Positions 48,261-58,985 of a stretch of 64,000 bases of DNA are shown here, piece after piece. This DNA comes from Candidatus Fukatsuia symbiotica (GTDB taxonomy: Bacteria > Pseudomonadota > Gammaproteobacteria > Enterobacterales > Enterobacteriaceae). Both the position numbers and the translations under genes were made by a program. The DNA is taken from contig NZ_CP021659.1 of assembly GCF_003122425.1 (NCBI RefSeq), forward strand, positions 2,294,001 to 2,358,000, given 5' to 3'. Position 1 is the stretch's first letter. The number at the start of each line of letters is the position of its first letter. The notes under the pieces were generated by a model. The model saw only the letters and a list, made by a program, of their open reading frames with translations. It was not told the DNA's origin and made no database searches.

Positions 48261-48983
48261 ATGACGACTATCCGACAGAATATACATGATGTGAGAGAAC
48301 GGATCGCATCAACAGCACGAGACTGTGCACGTTCTCCAGAAGAAGTGTTATTGCTTGCAGTGAGTAAAACTCAACCTGTGACGGCGATCGAAAAAGCTAT
48401 CTTAGCCGGACAACGTGCCTTTGGTGAAAACTATGTTCAGGAAGGGGTAGAAAAAATTCATCATTTTGCACGGAACTTAACATTGGAATGGCACTTTATT
48501 GGCCGGTTACAATCGAATAAAAGTCGTTTAGTAGCAGAGCATTTTGCTTGGTGTCATACTGTGGATAATCTGAAGATAGCTCAGCGATTAAATAAGCAAC
48601 GTCCGGTTAATATGTCTGCGTTAAATGTTTTAATCCAAATTAATATCAGTAATGAAAGTAATAAATCGGGGATCCCATTACATGAGTTGCGGCAGCTGGC
48701 AGAAAATATTTGTACCTTGCCCAGGCTACGATTACGGGGACTCATGGTTATTCCAGCAGTAGAAAATGATTATCAGCGTCAACTGGAAAATTTTAAGGAA
48801 ATAAAACAGATTTTTTTGGAACTAAAAAGAAATTATTTTCAAATGGATACGCTTTCTTTAGGAATGAGTGCTGATATGGTTGCCGCTATTCATGCCGGCA
48901 GTACTTTGCTGCGGATTGGCAGCGCTATTTTTGGCACCCGTGATTACAGACGGTTTTGCAAGAAGTCTATTGATATAAAATAA
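48261..48983 (+). CDS. yggS: PLP homeostasis protein YggS
   Basis: YggS is a PLP-binding TIM-barrel protein without enzyme activity that controls free pyridoxal phosphate. The start MTTIRQNIHDVRERIA gives 240 residues (E. coli 234). The PLP lysine lies in LLLAVSKTQPVTAIEKA, and RAFGENYVQEGVEKI, WHFIGRLQSNKSR and DTLSLGMSADM are conserved. After IFGTRDY the natural end is replaced by RRFCKKSIDIK, encoded by the right end of a family B repeat (GGTTTTGCAAGAAGTCTA, 48950-48969). Confidence 0.93.
   Translation: MTTIRQNIHDVRERIASTARDCARSPEEVLLLAVSKTQPVTAIEKAILAGQRAFGENYVQEGVEKIHHFARNLTLEWHFIGRLQSNKSRLVAEHFAWCHTVDNLKIAQRLNKQRPVNMSALNVLIQINISNESNKSGIPLHELRQLAENICTLPRLRLRGLMVIPAVENDYQRQLENFKEIKQIFLELKRNYFQMDTLSLGMSADMVAAIHAGSTLLRIGSAIFGTRDYRRFCKKSIDIK
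48950..48969. repeat. Repeat family B end used as yggS coding sequence
   Basis: AGACGGTTTTGCAAGAAGTC is the right terminal inverted repeat of family B. It is read in frame as the last residues of YggS. No other part of the element is present. Confidence 0.8.
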
Positions 48984-49051
48984 CATTATTAACAGAAGCA
49001 ATCATGTTATATGGTTTACGTGATAGGACTCTAATCTAAAGAGATATTTCT

Positions 49052-49876
49052 ATGAAAAATCGTAATATTACTTTTATCGGTGCGGGAAATATGGCTCGTG
49101 CGATCATCTCAGGATTGATCACCAGTGGTTATCCTGCTACGCAAATCAGTGTTTGCGCTCCCTCTGTGGATAAGCGTAATGCCTTGTCTGAAGAGTTTAA
49201 TATCACAAATAGCAGTGATAATATCGCTCAAGCTCAGCAAGCAGAGGTTATTGTGCTAGCAGTAAAACCACAAGTTATGGTCGAGGTTTGCCAGTCGCTG
49301 CAAGGGAAAAAAATCGATTTTTCTAGTAAGTTAATCTTATCCATTGCTGCTGGAATCGGCATTTCACGTTTTTACGCCTTGTTGGGCGATAAGCTTAATA
49401 TAATCCGCATTATGCCAAATACGCCTGCATCAGTAGGCAAAGGAATGAGCGGTTTGTTTGCGCCAACATATGTTAATCAGGCAGATCGTGATTTCACCGA
49501 ACGTCTGCTGCGTTCAATCGGTGAAATTTGTTGGCTAGAAAACGAACAAGATATCAATAAAGTCATTGCTGCTGCTGGCAGTGCTCCCGCTTATTTTTTC
49601 CTGCTGATGGAAGCTATGCAGCAGCAGGCCATTAAACAGGGATTTAACGAAGCAACAGCACGATTACTGGTGCAACAAGCGGCGTCCGGTGCTACAGCAC
49701 TGGTTGAAGCTAATCCACAGTTGCCTTTATCCAAATTACGTGAGCAAGTGACTTCGAAAGGAGGAACGACAGCAGCAGCGTTACAGGTCTTTGAAGAGCA
49801 AGATTTATCGGGTATTGTTTCCCGTGCCATGCAAGCGGCGACCATCCGTGCAGAAGAAATGGAGAAACTATTTTAG
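49052..49876 (+). CDS. proC: Pyrroline-5-carboxylate reductase
   Basis: ProC makes proline from pyrroline-5-carboxylate with NAD(P)H. The protein has 274 residues (E. coli 269). It has the Rossmann motif ITFIGAGNMARAIISGL, the conserved VLAVKPQ, RIMPNTPASVGKGMSG, and the C-terminal signature REQVTSKGGTTAAALQVFE. Intact. Order yggS-proC-yggT is as in E. coli. Confidence 0.97.
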   Translation: MKNRNITFIGAGNMARAIISGLITSGYPATQISVCAPSVDKRNALSEEFNITNSSDNIAQAQQAEVIVLAVKPQVMVEVCQSLQGKKIDFSSKLILSIAAGIGISRFYALLGDKLNIIRIMPNTPASVGKGMSGLFAPTYVNQADRDFTERLLRSIGEICWLENEQDINKVIAAAGSAPAYFFLLMEAMQQQAIKQGFNEATARLLVQQAASGATALVEANPQLPLSKLREQVTSKGGTTAAALQVFEEQDLSGIVSRAMQAATIRAEEMEKLF

Positions 49877-49907
49877 TCATCGCTCTTTGAAGGGTAATCC
49901 ACGCTAC

Positions 49908-49931
49908 ACGACAGATTTTGCAAGAATTTAA
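49908..49931. repeat. Repeat family B, right-end fragment
   Basis: CGACAGATTTTGCAAGAATTTA resembles the family B end, with a few changes. It lies between proC and yggT. Confidence 0.5.
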
Positions 49932-49956
49932 TATAATTAAGGATTAAAAACAATTT

Positions 49957-50510
49957 ATGCTAACACTGATTTTTCTGACTAAAACCGTCATTGACCTTTA
50001 CGTCATGTTGTTATTGTTACGAGTCTGGATGCAATGGGTTCGGAGTGATTTTTACAACCCATTTGCACAATCCGTAGTGAAATTTACCCAGCCGATTGTC
50101 TCTCCCTTACGTAAGATACTGCCGTCGTCAGGAGCAATCGATGGGGCGTCATTGCTGCTGGCATTTTTGTTGATGACGATAAAGTATCCGCTGTTATTGC
50201 TGATTCAAGGGGAAGCATTGCATTAAACCCCTACAATCTTCTATTCGGTGTCATCTCTTTGCTCAAAGCCGTGGGTCATCTCATTTTCTGGGTGATGATT
50301 ATTCGGGCATTAATGAGTTGGATTAGCCAAGGTCGTGGTTCAATGGACTATCTGTTGTATCAATTAACCGAGCCGTTGATAACCCCGATTCGCCGTGTTC
50401 TTCCATCGATGAGTGGTATTGATTTTTCTCCGATGGCGGTGATATTGATTTTGTATCTGATCAATTATCTGGGGATGGATTTGCTCGGTGAGTTGTGGTT
50501 AGTACTCTAA
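49957..50510 (+). pseudogene. yggT: YggT-family membrane protein, single frameshift in the middle
   Basis: YggT is a small inner-membrane protein with two repeats of the YGGT domain. The first half (MLTLIFLTKTVIDLYVMLLL, WMQWVRSDFYNPFAQ, SPLRKILPSSGAIDGASLL) ends at 50226. The second half (LLKAVGHLIFWVMIIRALMS, TPIRRVLPSMSGIDFSPM) lies in the next frame to 50510. Adding one G to the four-G run at 50209-50212 gives one frame of 184 residues (E. coli 188), with QGGSIALNPYN bridging the halves. Confidence 0.88.
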
Positions 50511-50680
50511 GAACCTGTTCGAAATCTCTTATTCTCGCCGTGTTTTGGTCAAGTAATTTGTCAAAAACGAGTTCAAAATGTTCATTGACTCCCTTTTGTT
50601 GTATACAAAGAGTAAAATACGCTTTTTCGCCCGTTTTTTCCTCGTCTGAGCGTCGCTCAAGAAGATTTGGAACCGGCTCT
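50510..50680. repeat. Repeat family A, full copy (A6)
   Basis: A 171-bp element from AGAACCTGTTCGAAATCTCT to AGATTTGGAACCGGCTCT, with the shared core. Its first base overlaps the yggT stop codon. It is followed directly by a family B end (50683-50702). Confidence 0.88.
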
Positions 50681-50682
50681 AA

Positions 50683-50702
50683 AACGGTTTTGCAAGAAGT
50701 CT
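50683..50702. repeat. Repeat family B, right-end fragment
   Basis: AACGGTTTTGCAAGAAGTCT, 24 bases upstream of the rdgB start, is the right terminal repeat of family B. It touches copy A6 on its left. Confidence 0.8.
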
Positions 50703-50726
50703 AAACTAATTAGTCAGGATTTATTG

Positions 50727-51319
50727 ATGCAAAAAATTGTATTAGCCACCAGTAATTCAGGTAAAGTACGTGAACTGGCAGACTCGCTGTCCAGTTGCGG
50801 TTTGCATGTCGTTGTGCAAACGGCGCTGGGTGTTGCCTCTGTTGAAGAAACCGGCCTTACTTTTATCGAAAATGCCATTTTAAAAGCACGTCATGCCGCA
50901 CAGCACACGGGTTTGCCCTCTATTGCTGATGATTCTGGCTTAGCTGTAGATGCATTAGGGGGAGCGCCGGGGGTCTGTTCGGCTCGCTATGCTGGTAGTC
51001 ATGCCAGTGATCAGGAAAATCTGGAGAAACTACTGGCCCGCATGGAAGACATACCTGATCAACGACGGAGAGCACAGTTTCATTGTGTGTTAGTTTATCT
51101 GCGTCATGCCGCTGATCCGGTTCCATTGGTGTTTCACGGTTGTTGGCAGGGAGAAATCACTCACACTCGAATGGGTGATGGGGTTTTGGTTATGATCCTG
51201 TTTTTTATATCCCCGAATTCCGGCGTACAGCGGCAGAGTTGAGTAATGAGGAAAAACGGGCGGTTTCCCATCGTGGTCAAGCATTGAAATTGTTGTTGAA
51301 TGCTTTTAAAAATGATTAA
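50727..51319 (+). pseudogene. rdgB: Non-canonical purine NTP pyrophosphatase (RdgB/HAM1), single frameshift
   Basis: RdgB cleaves dITP, XTP and related nucleotides. [21 protein letters not shown] through [19 protein letters not shown] is conserved. At [10 protein letters not shown] the frame leaves the family pattern. Adding one G to the four-G run at 51180-51183 restores [13 protein letters not shown] and then [20 protein letters not shown]. The repaired protein has 197 residues, the same as E. coli. Two five-G runs at about 50949-50972 in the same gene are intact. The unrepaired product ends at 51242 and lacks the substrate-binding FGYDP and SHRG motifs. Confidence 0.9.
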
Positions 51320-52445
51320 ATTACCGCCAATCAGCCTTTACATTCATATTCCCTGGTGCATACAAAAATGCCCTTATTGCGATTTTAATTCTCATACATT
51401 AAAAGGAAAGGTTCCTCATCAAGAATATGTTAGGCATTTGCTCGCCGACCTTGATGCTGATGTGCCTCTTAGTAGCGGGAGAGAAATTAGCACCATTTTT
51501 ATCGGTGGTGGCACTCCAAGTTTACTGAGTGCTGAAGCCATGCAGCAATTGTTACAAGGTGTCAGAGCACGGCTGCCGCTGGCAAAACACGCTGAAATAA
51601 CAATGGAAGCCAATCCGGGTGCGATCGAAGCAGATCGTTTCAGTCACTACCAGTGCGCCGGAGTGAACCGTATTTCTATTGGTGTACAAAGTTTCAACCC
51701 CCGTAAGCTCATGCAGCTTGGGCGCATACATGGCAGTGATGAAGCAAAACAAGCGGCACTGCTGGCAACTTCGCTGCAATTGCGTAGTTTTAATCTAGAT
51801 CTGATGCACGGCTTACCCGATCAAACACCGTTAGAAGCCCTTGACGATCTTCGTCAAGCCATCGCCTTAAATCCACCCCATATCTCTTGGTATCAGCTCA
51901 CTATTGAACCAAATACCGCTTTCAGCTCTCGTCCTCCCGTTCTACCCGACGACGATGCATTATGGGAAATTTTTCAACAAGGGCACCAGGTTTTAAGCAA
52001 CGCCGGTTATCAGCAATATGAAATTTCAGCGTATGCCAAATCAGGCTATCAATGTCAGCACAATCTAAATTATTGGCGTTTTGGTGATTATCTTGGCATT
52101 GGTTGTGGTGCTCATAGTAAAATAACCTTTAGTGATGGTCAGATATTACGTACAGTAAAAACGAAGCATCCACGTGGTTTTATGCAAGGTAAGTATAAAA
52201 ATCAACAGTATAATGTTGAACGAACTGAGCGTCCATTCGAATTTTTTATGAATCGTTTCCGTTTATTGGAAACTACACCCCGTGTTGATTTCTATAATTT
52301 AACGGGATTAACAGAAAGTGTCATTCGCTCTCCCTTGGATCAAGCCCTGGCTAAAGGTTATTTGGAGGAGACCGATGAATATTGGCAGATTACTGAAAAA
52401 GGGAAATTATTTCTTAACTCGTTGTTAGATTTATTTTTATTGTAG
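51312..52445 (+). CDS. hemW: HemW-type radical SAM protein (heme chaperone)
   Basis: HemW is a radical SAM protein related to coproporphyrinogen dehydrogenase and thought to be a heme chaperone. The start [19 protein letters not shown] overlaps the end of repaired rdgB, as in E. coli. It gives 377 residues (E. coli 378). The radical SAM CX3CX2C motif is [11 protein letters not shown] near residue 16, followed by [16 protein letters not shown] and SIGVQSF. It lacks the extra Cys that distinguishes HemN, which favours HemW. Intact. Confidence 0.93.
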   Translation: MIKLPPISLYIHIPWCIQKCPYCDFNSHTLKGKVPHQEYVRHLLADLDADVPLSSGREISTIFIGGGTPSLLSAEAMQQLLQGVRARLPLAKHAEITMEANPGAIEADRFSHYQCAGVNRISIGVQSFNPRKLMQLGRIHGSDEAKQAALLATSLQLRSFNLDLMHGLPDQTPLEALDDLRQAIALNPPHISWYQLTIEPNTAFSSRPPVLPDDDALWEIFQQGHQVLSNAGYQQYEISAYAKSGYQCQHNLNYWRFGDYLGIGCGAHSKITFSDGQILRTVKTKHPRGFMQGKYKNQQYNVERTERPFEFFMNRFRLLETTPRVDFYNLTGLTESVIRSPLDQALAKGYLEETDEYWQITEKGKLFLNSLLDLFLL

Positions 52446-52545
52446 GATAATCAGCAAATCAGTCGACTTCCCCTAACGTTTTACAGGTGACGCAGTGCGC
52501 TTCTTCCATTAACATACCGCCCTCACTTTGCATCACGAATAACAT

Positions 52546-52690
52546 TAGACTTCTTACAAAACCTACTACGTACTGCAAATTTTGCGTTACCTGGTGCTCG
52601 CAATCCTCATGTACTCGTATGTACACTGCGATTTTTACACTCCATGCGCCTTGACCTCGCAGCACTCGCTATGTTTTTGCAAGAAGTCTA
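52546..52690. repeat. Repeat family B, full copy (B10)
   Basis: A 145-bp element from TAGACTTCTTACAAAACCTA to GTTTTTGCAAGAAGTCTA with well-matched inverted ends. The core is TGCGTTACCTGGTGCTCGCA, ATGTACTCGTATGTACACTG and GCGCCTTGACCTCGCAGC. It lies between hemW and rapA and is the best full-length example. Confidence 0.9.
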
Positions 52691-52737
52691 TTCCATATCC
52701 TGAAGAATATTGTTTACAAAAATCGAGCCGATAATTT

Positions 52738-55649
52738 ATGTCTTTTACTCTTGGTCAACGCTGGATCAGCGACACAGAAAGTGAACTTGGACTGGGTACC
52801 GTCATCGCTGTTGATGTACGTATGGTCACTTTGCTGTTCCCCGCAACCGGTGAGAACCGCCTCTATACTAAGCATCATCCTCCCATTACCCGAGTGATTT
52901 TTAATCCAGGTGACACCGTCAATAATCACGAGGGCTGGCAGCTAAAAGTCGTCTCAGTAGAGCAAAAAAATGGCTTGCTGAGTTATGTCGGTATTCGTCT
53001 GGATACCGGCGAAAACGATGTAACGATGCGAGAGGTCTTTCTTGATAGTCAACTCACTTTTAATAAACCTCAAGATCGGTTATTTGCCGGTCAAGTTGAT
53101 CGTATGGATCGTTTTGCGCTGCGCTTTCGTGCTCGTAAATACCAAAGCGAGCAGTTTCACCTCCCTTGGAGTAGTTTGCGCGGTATCCGGGCCGATTTGA
53201 TTCCCCACCAATTACATATCGCCTATGAAGTGGGTCGGCGCCATGCACCACGCGTGTTGTTAGCCGATGAAGTAGGTTTGGGAAAGACCATCGAAGCGGG
53301 GATGATTATCCATCAGCAATTGCTGACGGGACGTGCTGAGCGAGTGTTGCTGGTGGTGCCAGAAAGTTTACAGTATCAATGGCTGGTAGAGATGTTGCGT
53401 CGCTTTAATCTGTGTTTTTCACTGTTTGATGACAACCGTTACATAGAAGCAACGCAAGATAGCAGTAATCCATTTGAAACTGAGCAATTGGTAATTTGCT
53501 CGCTGGATTTTGTGTGTAAGGATAAGCAACGTTCAGATCAGATTTCCGCTGCCGGTTGGCATTTGTTGGTGGTGGATGAAGCTCACCATCTTGCCTGGAA
53601 TGAAACCATTCCAAGCCACGAATATCAGGTTATTGAGCGGTTAACACAACATATCGCGGGTATTTTGCTGTTAACTGCCACTCCTGAACAGCTAGGTCAA
53701 CAAAGTCATTTTGCCCGTTTACGTTTGTTGGATCCGGATCGTTTTCATAGCTATCAAAAGTTTATCGAAGAACAACAAAAATATCGTCCAATTGCTGATG
53801 CCGTGACGCTATTACTTGGCGGTGAGCATTTGGCACAAGATAAGCTGAACTTGCTTAGTGAATTGATCAAAGAACAAAACATCAAGCCATTGCTACAGGC
53901 AGTTAATAACCAAAATGAAGACCAGGCAGTAGCACGTCGTAAACTTGTCACTTTGTTGATGGATCGTCACGGAACCAGCCGGGTGCTATTTCGTAATACC
54001 CGTAATGGAGTCAAAGGCTTTCCACAGCGTGTGGTGCAGCAAATTAAGTTGCCGTTGCCCAGTCAATATAAAACGGCAATTAAAGTCTCTGATATGATGA
54101 GTGTCAATAAAAAACAGGAAGAGCGTGCTAAAGAGATGCTCTATCCAGAGCAAATTTACCAACAACTTGAAGGTAAAAACGCAACCTGGTGGAATTTTGA
54201 TCCCCGAATCGAATGGCTATTAAATTATTTGCTTGCTAACCGTGATAAGAAAGTGCTGGTTATCTGTGCTCAGGCCACCACAGTACTACAATTAGAGCAG
54301 GTATTACGCGAACGAGAAGCGATACGTGCTGGTGTATTCCACGAAGGTTTATCCCTCATTGATCGTGATCGCGCAGCGGCGTACTTCTCTTCAACAGAAG
54401 AGGGTGCTCAGGTTCTGTTGTGCTCTGAAATCGGTTCTGAAGGGCGTAATTTCCAGTTTTCTTGCCGCTTGGTGATGTTTGATTTGCCGTTTAACCCCGA
54501 TCTACTGGAGCAACGGATAGGGCGTTTGGATCGCATCGGTCAACGGCGTGACATTCAAATTATGGTGCCCTATCTGGAAAATACCGCACAGGCCATTTTA
54601 GTACGTTGGTATCACGAAGGATTAGATGCCTTTGAACATACCTGCCCAACGGGTCGTGCCATTTATGATAGTTGTTATCAGGAGTTGATTGATTATCTCT
54701 CTTCACCTGGCTTCGATGAAGAAAAGAAAATGCTAGATGAATTTATTCATCGTTGTCGCCAGCAACACGATCTTCTGAAATCAAAGCTGGAGCAGGGTCG
54801 TGACCGCTTGCTAGAAATGCATTCCAACGGTGGAGAACAAAGCCAGCAGCTCGCGTTAACCCTTGCTCGGCAAGATAATGATGTAGAATTGGTGAACTTC
54901 GCCGTTAATCTGTTTGATATTGTGGGTATCAATCAAGAAGACAGCAGTGATAATCTGACTATCCTAACCCCTCGGATCACATGCTGGTGCCTGATTTTCC
55001 TGGTTTACCACCAGAAGGTTGCACGGTGACATTCAACCGCCATTTGGCGCTATGTAGAGAAGATGCTCAGTTTATCAGTTGGGAACATCCGATCATCCGT
55101 AATGGTCTGGATTTGATTCTATCGAGTGATATTGGCAGTTGTACTGTTGCTTTGCTGAAGAACAAAGCGTTACCTGTTGGTACGTTGCTGACTGAATTAG
55201 TCTACGTGGTTGAAGCGCAAGCACCTAAATACTTACAACTGACTCGTTTTTTACCGCCAACGCCAATACGTATGCTAATAGATCCTAAAGGAGCTAATTT
55301 AGCTACTCAGGTAGAGTTCGAGCACTTTCATTGCCAACTAACCTTAGTTAGCCGCCATATGGCGCGTAAATTAATCAATACCGTACAGCAAGAAGTACAT
55401 GGCATACTACAACAGGCTGAAGTGTTGGTAAAACCGCAAGCAAAGGTATTGATTAACAATGCGAAAGATAACGCTAACGAGCAGCTAAGTACCGAGTTAG
55501 CACGTATGAAAGCACTGAAAATGGTCAACTCAACTATTCGTGATAGCGAAATAGTAGCCTTGCAAGATAATTATAAACAAGTTTTAGCTAACTTGAATCA
55601 AGCCAATTGGCGGCTTGATGCGATACGTTTAATTGTGGTAGCACATTAG
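52738..55649 (+). pseudogene. rapA: RNA polymerase-associated ATPase RapA, single frameshift
   Basis: RapA is a Swi2/Snf2 ATPase that recycles RNA polymerase. The first frame (to 55029) has [20 protein letters not shown], Walker [13 protein letters not shown], the DEAH box [10 protein letters not shown], and the helicase C part [20 protein letters not shown] with IGRLDRIGQ. It leaves the family pattern at LTPRITCW, while the next frame continues with [14 protein letters not shown] to [12 protein letters not shown]. Adding one C to the four-C run at 54968-54971 gives [14 protein letters not shown] and 970 residues (E. coli 968). The ATPase core lies before the break. Confidence 0.9.
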
Positions 55650-55967
55650 GCTTGTTGCAAAATCTACTATAAAAGTAGTAATTTTGTACAGAAATCACTG
55701 GGAAACAAATATAAAAAACAGTTACCTCTATCAAAAATCAAGTAACTAAGTGTGTTATGAACGCTCGGAAACCTGTGTTTTTTTACTTTTACTATGAGGT
55801 ATCATACTCACGGGTTACAAGACATATAAAAGTAACTTTCATAGTCCTACCAGCGAAAATAACTCAATTACCTAAACAACTTTCAAACAGTTATGTACAG
55901 AATTTAATGTACAGGGCAATATTAATATTATGAACTATTCACAATATAGCGATTAAACGGAGAGTGA
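55648..55967. other. rapA-bcp intergenic region
   Basis: The first 25 bases (TAGGCTTGTTGCAAAATCTA..) resemble a family B end and contain the rapA stop. The remainder is AT-rich with no gene. A GGAGAGTGA ribosome binding site for bcp is at the right edge. Confidence 0.5.
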
Positions 55968-55970
55968 ATG

Positions 55971-56474
55971 ATGAGTCCATTGAAAGCCGGAGATGTTACA
56001 CCACAATTTAGTTTACTCGATCAAGATGGCTCAGAGATTAAGTCTAGCGACTTTTCTACAAAACGTATTTTGATTTACTTTTATCCAAGAGCGATGACAC
56101 CGGGTTGTACCGTTCAAGCCTGTGGCCTACGCGATAAAATGGATGTATTGAAAAAAGCCAACGTTGAAGTACTGGGCATTAGTACCGATACACCGAAAAA
56201 ATTGGCATGTTTTGCCGATAAAGAATTATTGAATTTTACTTTGCTATCGGATGAACACCATAAGGTTGCGGAAAAATTCGGCGTTTGGGGTCGTAAAAGT
56301 TTCATGGGAAAAACCTATGATGGCATTCATCGGATTAGTTTTTTGATTGATATTGATGGCAAAGTGGAAAAAGTATTTGATAATTTCAAAACGGACAATC
56401 ACCACGATATTGTGATCAATTATCTACAACAAAACACTCAGTGTAGCGTATTACCTAATCAACCTCTTGCATAA
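55971..56474 (+). CDS. bcp: Thioredoxin-dependent peroxiredoxin Bcp
   Basis: Bcp reduces peroxides using thioredoxin. The protein from MSPLKAGDVTPQFSLLDQDG has 167 residues (E. coli 156); an extra Met one codon upstream is also possible. The peroxidatic Cys lies in MTPGCTVQACGLRD, with the resolving Cys five residues later. GKTYDGIHRISFLIDIDG and NHHDIVINYL are conserved. The C-terminus past LQQNTQ ends in PNQPLA-stop, where the stop and last codons come from a family B repeat end (CTCTTGCATAA). Confidence 0.95.
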   Translation: MSPLKAGDVTPQFSLLDQDGSEIKSSDFSTKRILIYFYPRAMTPGCTVQACGLRDKMDVLKKANVEVLGISTDTPKKLACFADKELLNFTLLSDEHHKVAEKFGVWGRKSFMGKTYDGIHRISFLIDIDGKVEKVFDNFKTDNHHDIVINYLQQNTQCSVLPNQPLA

Positions 56475-56599
56475 TTTGCTGCGTGGTGTGAATTCGGCGT
56501 TACGCGGTGTGCTCGCAATCCTCATGTACTCGTATGTACACTACGGCTGCTGTGCGCCTTGGCTGCACATAACGAACGACGGTTCTACAAAAAGTCCAA
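56459..56599. repeat. Repeat family B, full copy (B12)
   Basis: A 141-bp element from about CAACCTCTTGCATAATTTGC to GTTCTACAAAAAGTCCAA. The core has GTTACGCGGTGTGCTCGCAA, CATGTACTCGTATGTACACT and GCACATAACGAACGACGG. Its left end carries the bcp stop codon. More degenerate than B10. Confidence 0.8.
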
Positions 56600-56926
56600 T
56601 TAAAGAGTCAGATTTTATAAGAAATTTACACCCGCTTTAGGCTCTGGAGTAAAAGTGGTCTGTTCTGGCATCTTTTCAACACACTTCATAAAAAAAGAAA
56701 ACAAAGATCAAATGTGCATAGACAGATAGGCACGACTGTTATTTTACATCGTCATGGTTCAGGGAGTTTAAAAGAAAGAGACCTCAATCGATCAGTCGAG
56801 GCCGCGAGGGAACTGCACGATGATAAAAATTAATTTCATAGATATAAAAAATGGTTTAAAAAGTAATCATATTTTTACGCTATGATTTGTGCTTCTTGTT
56901 CGTATAGGCAAAGAGTCCTGTCTCTA
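56600..56926. other. Non-coding stretch between repeat copies
   Basis: About 330 bases with no gene or recognisable signal. The only open frames are short and lack ribosome binding sites. It may be eroded sequence. Confidence 0.4.
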
Positions 56927-57097
56927 AGAATCTGTTCCAAATCTTTTTCGCTGTGCTCAGAAGAGGAAAAAATGGGCAAAAAAGCGCGGTTTACTCTTTG
57001 TATACAACAAAAAGGGAATCAATGAGCATTTTGAGCGTGTTTTTGACGAATTACTTGACCAAAATACGGCGATCACAAGAGATTTCGAACAAGTTAT
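56927..57097. repeat. Repeat family A, full copy (A7)
   Basis: A 171-bp element from AGAATCTGTTCCAAATCTTT to GAGATTTCGAACAAGTTA, with GGGAATCAATGAGCATTTTG and GAATTACTTGACCAAAATAC in the core. Confidence 0.85.
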
Positions 57098-57124
57098 AAA
57101 CAATATTTTCCATCAGGTGGATAT

Positions 57125-57195
57125 ATTACACAGCGGTTGCTGCGCTCCAGGCGCCTTGACTTCGCAGCACTCGTGACGGTTTTGTAAGAAGTTTA
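57125..57195. repeat. Repeat family B, right-half copy
   Basis: TTGCTGCGCTCCAGGCGCC, TTGACTTCGCAGCACTCG and TGACGGTTTTGTAAGAAGTT match the right half of family B. The left half is missing. Upstream of the acyl-CoA synthetase gene. Confidence 0.75.
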
Positions 57196-57269
57196 ATTAA
57201 TTGGCAAGCAAATAGCCGATGACTTAGCAGAACTTAAGTCGGTCAGAAGTGAAAAAAGGAAGCCAACCA

Positions 57270-58985
57270 ATGATAACTCAATTTATACAAAGTGATAAAC
57301 GAACTGCTCCATTAGATGGCCTTTCTTATGTGCGTGGTTCGACCAATATTCCCTTGAGTGACGCCACTATTTGGCGTTTTCTTGACGAGACAGTTTCAAA
57401 ATTTTCCGATCATCCTGCCATTATTTTTCGAGAACAGAATATTCGCTGGACATGGCGTCAATTCGCCGAACAAGTCGACATACTCGCAAGCGGATTACTA
57501 GGGTTAGGAGTGAATATTAAAGACCGTGTTGGTATTTGGTCTGCAAATCGCTTTGAATGGTTACTGACACAGTTTGCAACAGCACGAATTGGTGCAATTC
57601 TAGTGAATATCAATCAAGCATACCTTGAATTAGAACTTGAGTATGCCCTGAATAAAGTCGACTGTAAGGTTTTGATCTTGTCACCCCATGCCAAGGCGTC
57701 GAAAATACTCCAATCTTTAGCACCGGAACTAATCGATTCACAGCCTGGCGCTTTAAGCGTGGCTCGTTTACCACATTTACGTGTTGTAATCAGAATGGGC
57801 GGGCAGGTAACACCAGGAATGTTTAGATTCCAAGACGTGATGGCACAAGGTCGAGAATCGTTGGATATCAGCCAACTGAATGAAGTAGAAGCTCGGTTAG
57901 CAGCACAGGATCCCATCAATATTCAGTTTACCAGTGGAACAACAGGTCATCCCAAAGGGGCGACTCTGACACATCACAACATCGTCAACAATGCTCGCTA
58001 TTCAGCACTGGCGATAAATCTGAAGGAAACCGACTCGCTTTGTATTCCCTTGCCTCTGTATCACTGCATGGGTATGGTACTTTCCGTGTTGGTCTGTGTT
58101 TCTACGGGAGCAACTATGGTGTTTCCTGGTGAAATCTTTGACGCAGAGGCTACACTTTCTGCCATCAGTGAGGAGCGTTGCAGCGCGGTGCACGGCGTAC
58201 CAACGATGTTTATCACCGAACTTGGACATCCACATTTTGATAGATATGATCTGGGCCACCTGCGAACTGGGATCATGGCAGGTGCAATCTTTTCAGTTGA
58301 AACGATAAAGCGCATCGTTAGCAAGATGCATATGAACCAGATCACGATTGCTTACGGCATGACAGAAACCAGCCCACTTTCATTCCAAAGCGACATTGCG
58401 GATCCTATCGATAAGCTCACTACTACTGTCGGGCGTATTCATCCGCATCTGGAAGTAAAGATCGTCAATAAGGAAGGTAAAATTGTACCACTTACTGAAA
58501 TCGGGGAGCTATGTACCCGTGGATATTCAGTGATGAGGGGGTATTGGGCTGATGAAAAAGCAACAAATAAGGCAATTATAGATGGATGGATGCACTCGGG
58601 TGATCTTGCTACAATTGACATCGATGGATATTGCAGCATTGTCGGTAGGCTGACAGACATGCTGATTCGTGGTGGAGAGAACATATATCCACGTGAAGTT
58701 GAAGATATTCTATTCCGGCACCCCAAAATTGAGTTAGCACAGGTTTTTGGTATACCCGATAAAAAATATGGTGAAGCGGTCTGTGCATGGGTGGTGTTAC
58801 GCTTGGGTGAACAAGCGACCGCAGAGGAGATTATTATGTTCTGCCAAGAAAAGATCGCCAGCTACAAAATTCCAAAAATCGTACGTTTTGTCGATAAAAT
58901 GCCAATGACCGTTACAGGAAAAGTGCAAAAATTTATGATGCGAAAACAAATGATTGAAATGCGGCAATACAATGATATCAAATAA
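57270..58985 (+). CDS. AMP-binding acyl-CoA synthetase (ACSF2/YngI-like)
   Basis: This adenylate-forming enzyme activates a carboxylic acid, probably a medium- or long-chain fatty acid, to its CoA thioester. The start MITQFIQSDKRTAPLDGLSY, after AAAAGGAAGCC, gives 571 residues. The ATP loop is QFTSGTTGHPKGATLTH near residue 226, AYGMTETSPLS near 370, GWMHSGDLATIDIDGYCSIVGR near 455, and the catalytic C-terminal Lys in MTVTGKVQKF. It is distinct from fadD at 33 kb. It is not part of the conserved enterobacterial backbone here. Its stop overlaps the start of a relic S66 peptidase gene, suggesting a former two-gene operon. Confidence 0.9.
   Translation: MITQFIQSDKRTAPLDGLSYVRGSTNIPLSDATIWRFLDETVSKFSDHPAIIFREQNIRWTWRQFAEQVDILASGLLGLGVNIKDRVGIWSANRFEWLLTQFATARIGAILVNINQAYLELELEYALNKVDCKVLILSPHAKASKILQSLAPELIDSQPGALSVARLPHLRVVIRMGGQVTPGMFRFQDVMAQGRESLDISQLNEVEARLAAQDPINIQFTSGTTGHPKGATLTHHNIVNNARYSALAINLKETDSLCIPLPLYHCMGMVLSVLVCVSTGATMVFPGEIFDAEATLSAISEERCSAVHGVPTMFITELGHPHFDRYDLGHLRTGIMAGAIFSVETIKRIVSKMHMNQITIAYGMTETSPLSFQSDIADPIDKLTTTVGRIHPHLEVKIVNKEGKIVPLTEIGELCTRGYSVMRGYWADEKATNKAIIDGWMHSGDLATIDIDGYCSIVGRLTDMLIRGGENIYPREVEDILFRHPKIELAQVFGIPDKKYGEAVCAWVVLRLGEQATAEEIIMFCQEKIASYKIPKIVRFVDKMPMTVTGKVQKFMMRKQMIEMRQYNDIK

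Noticed and set aside
51312..52445. Calling this gene hemN (oxygen-independent coproporphyrinogen oxidase)
   Set aside because: Length, the CX3CX2C motif without the extra Cys of HemN, and the rdgB neighbour all point to HemW.
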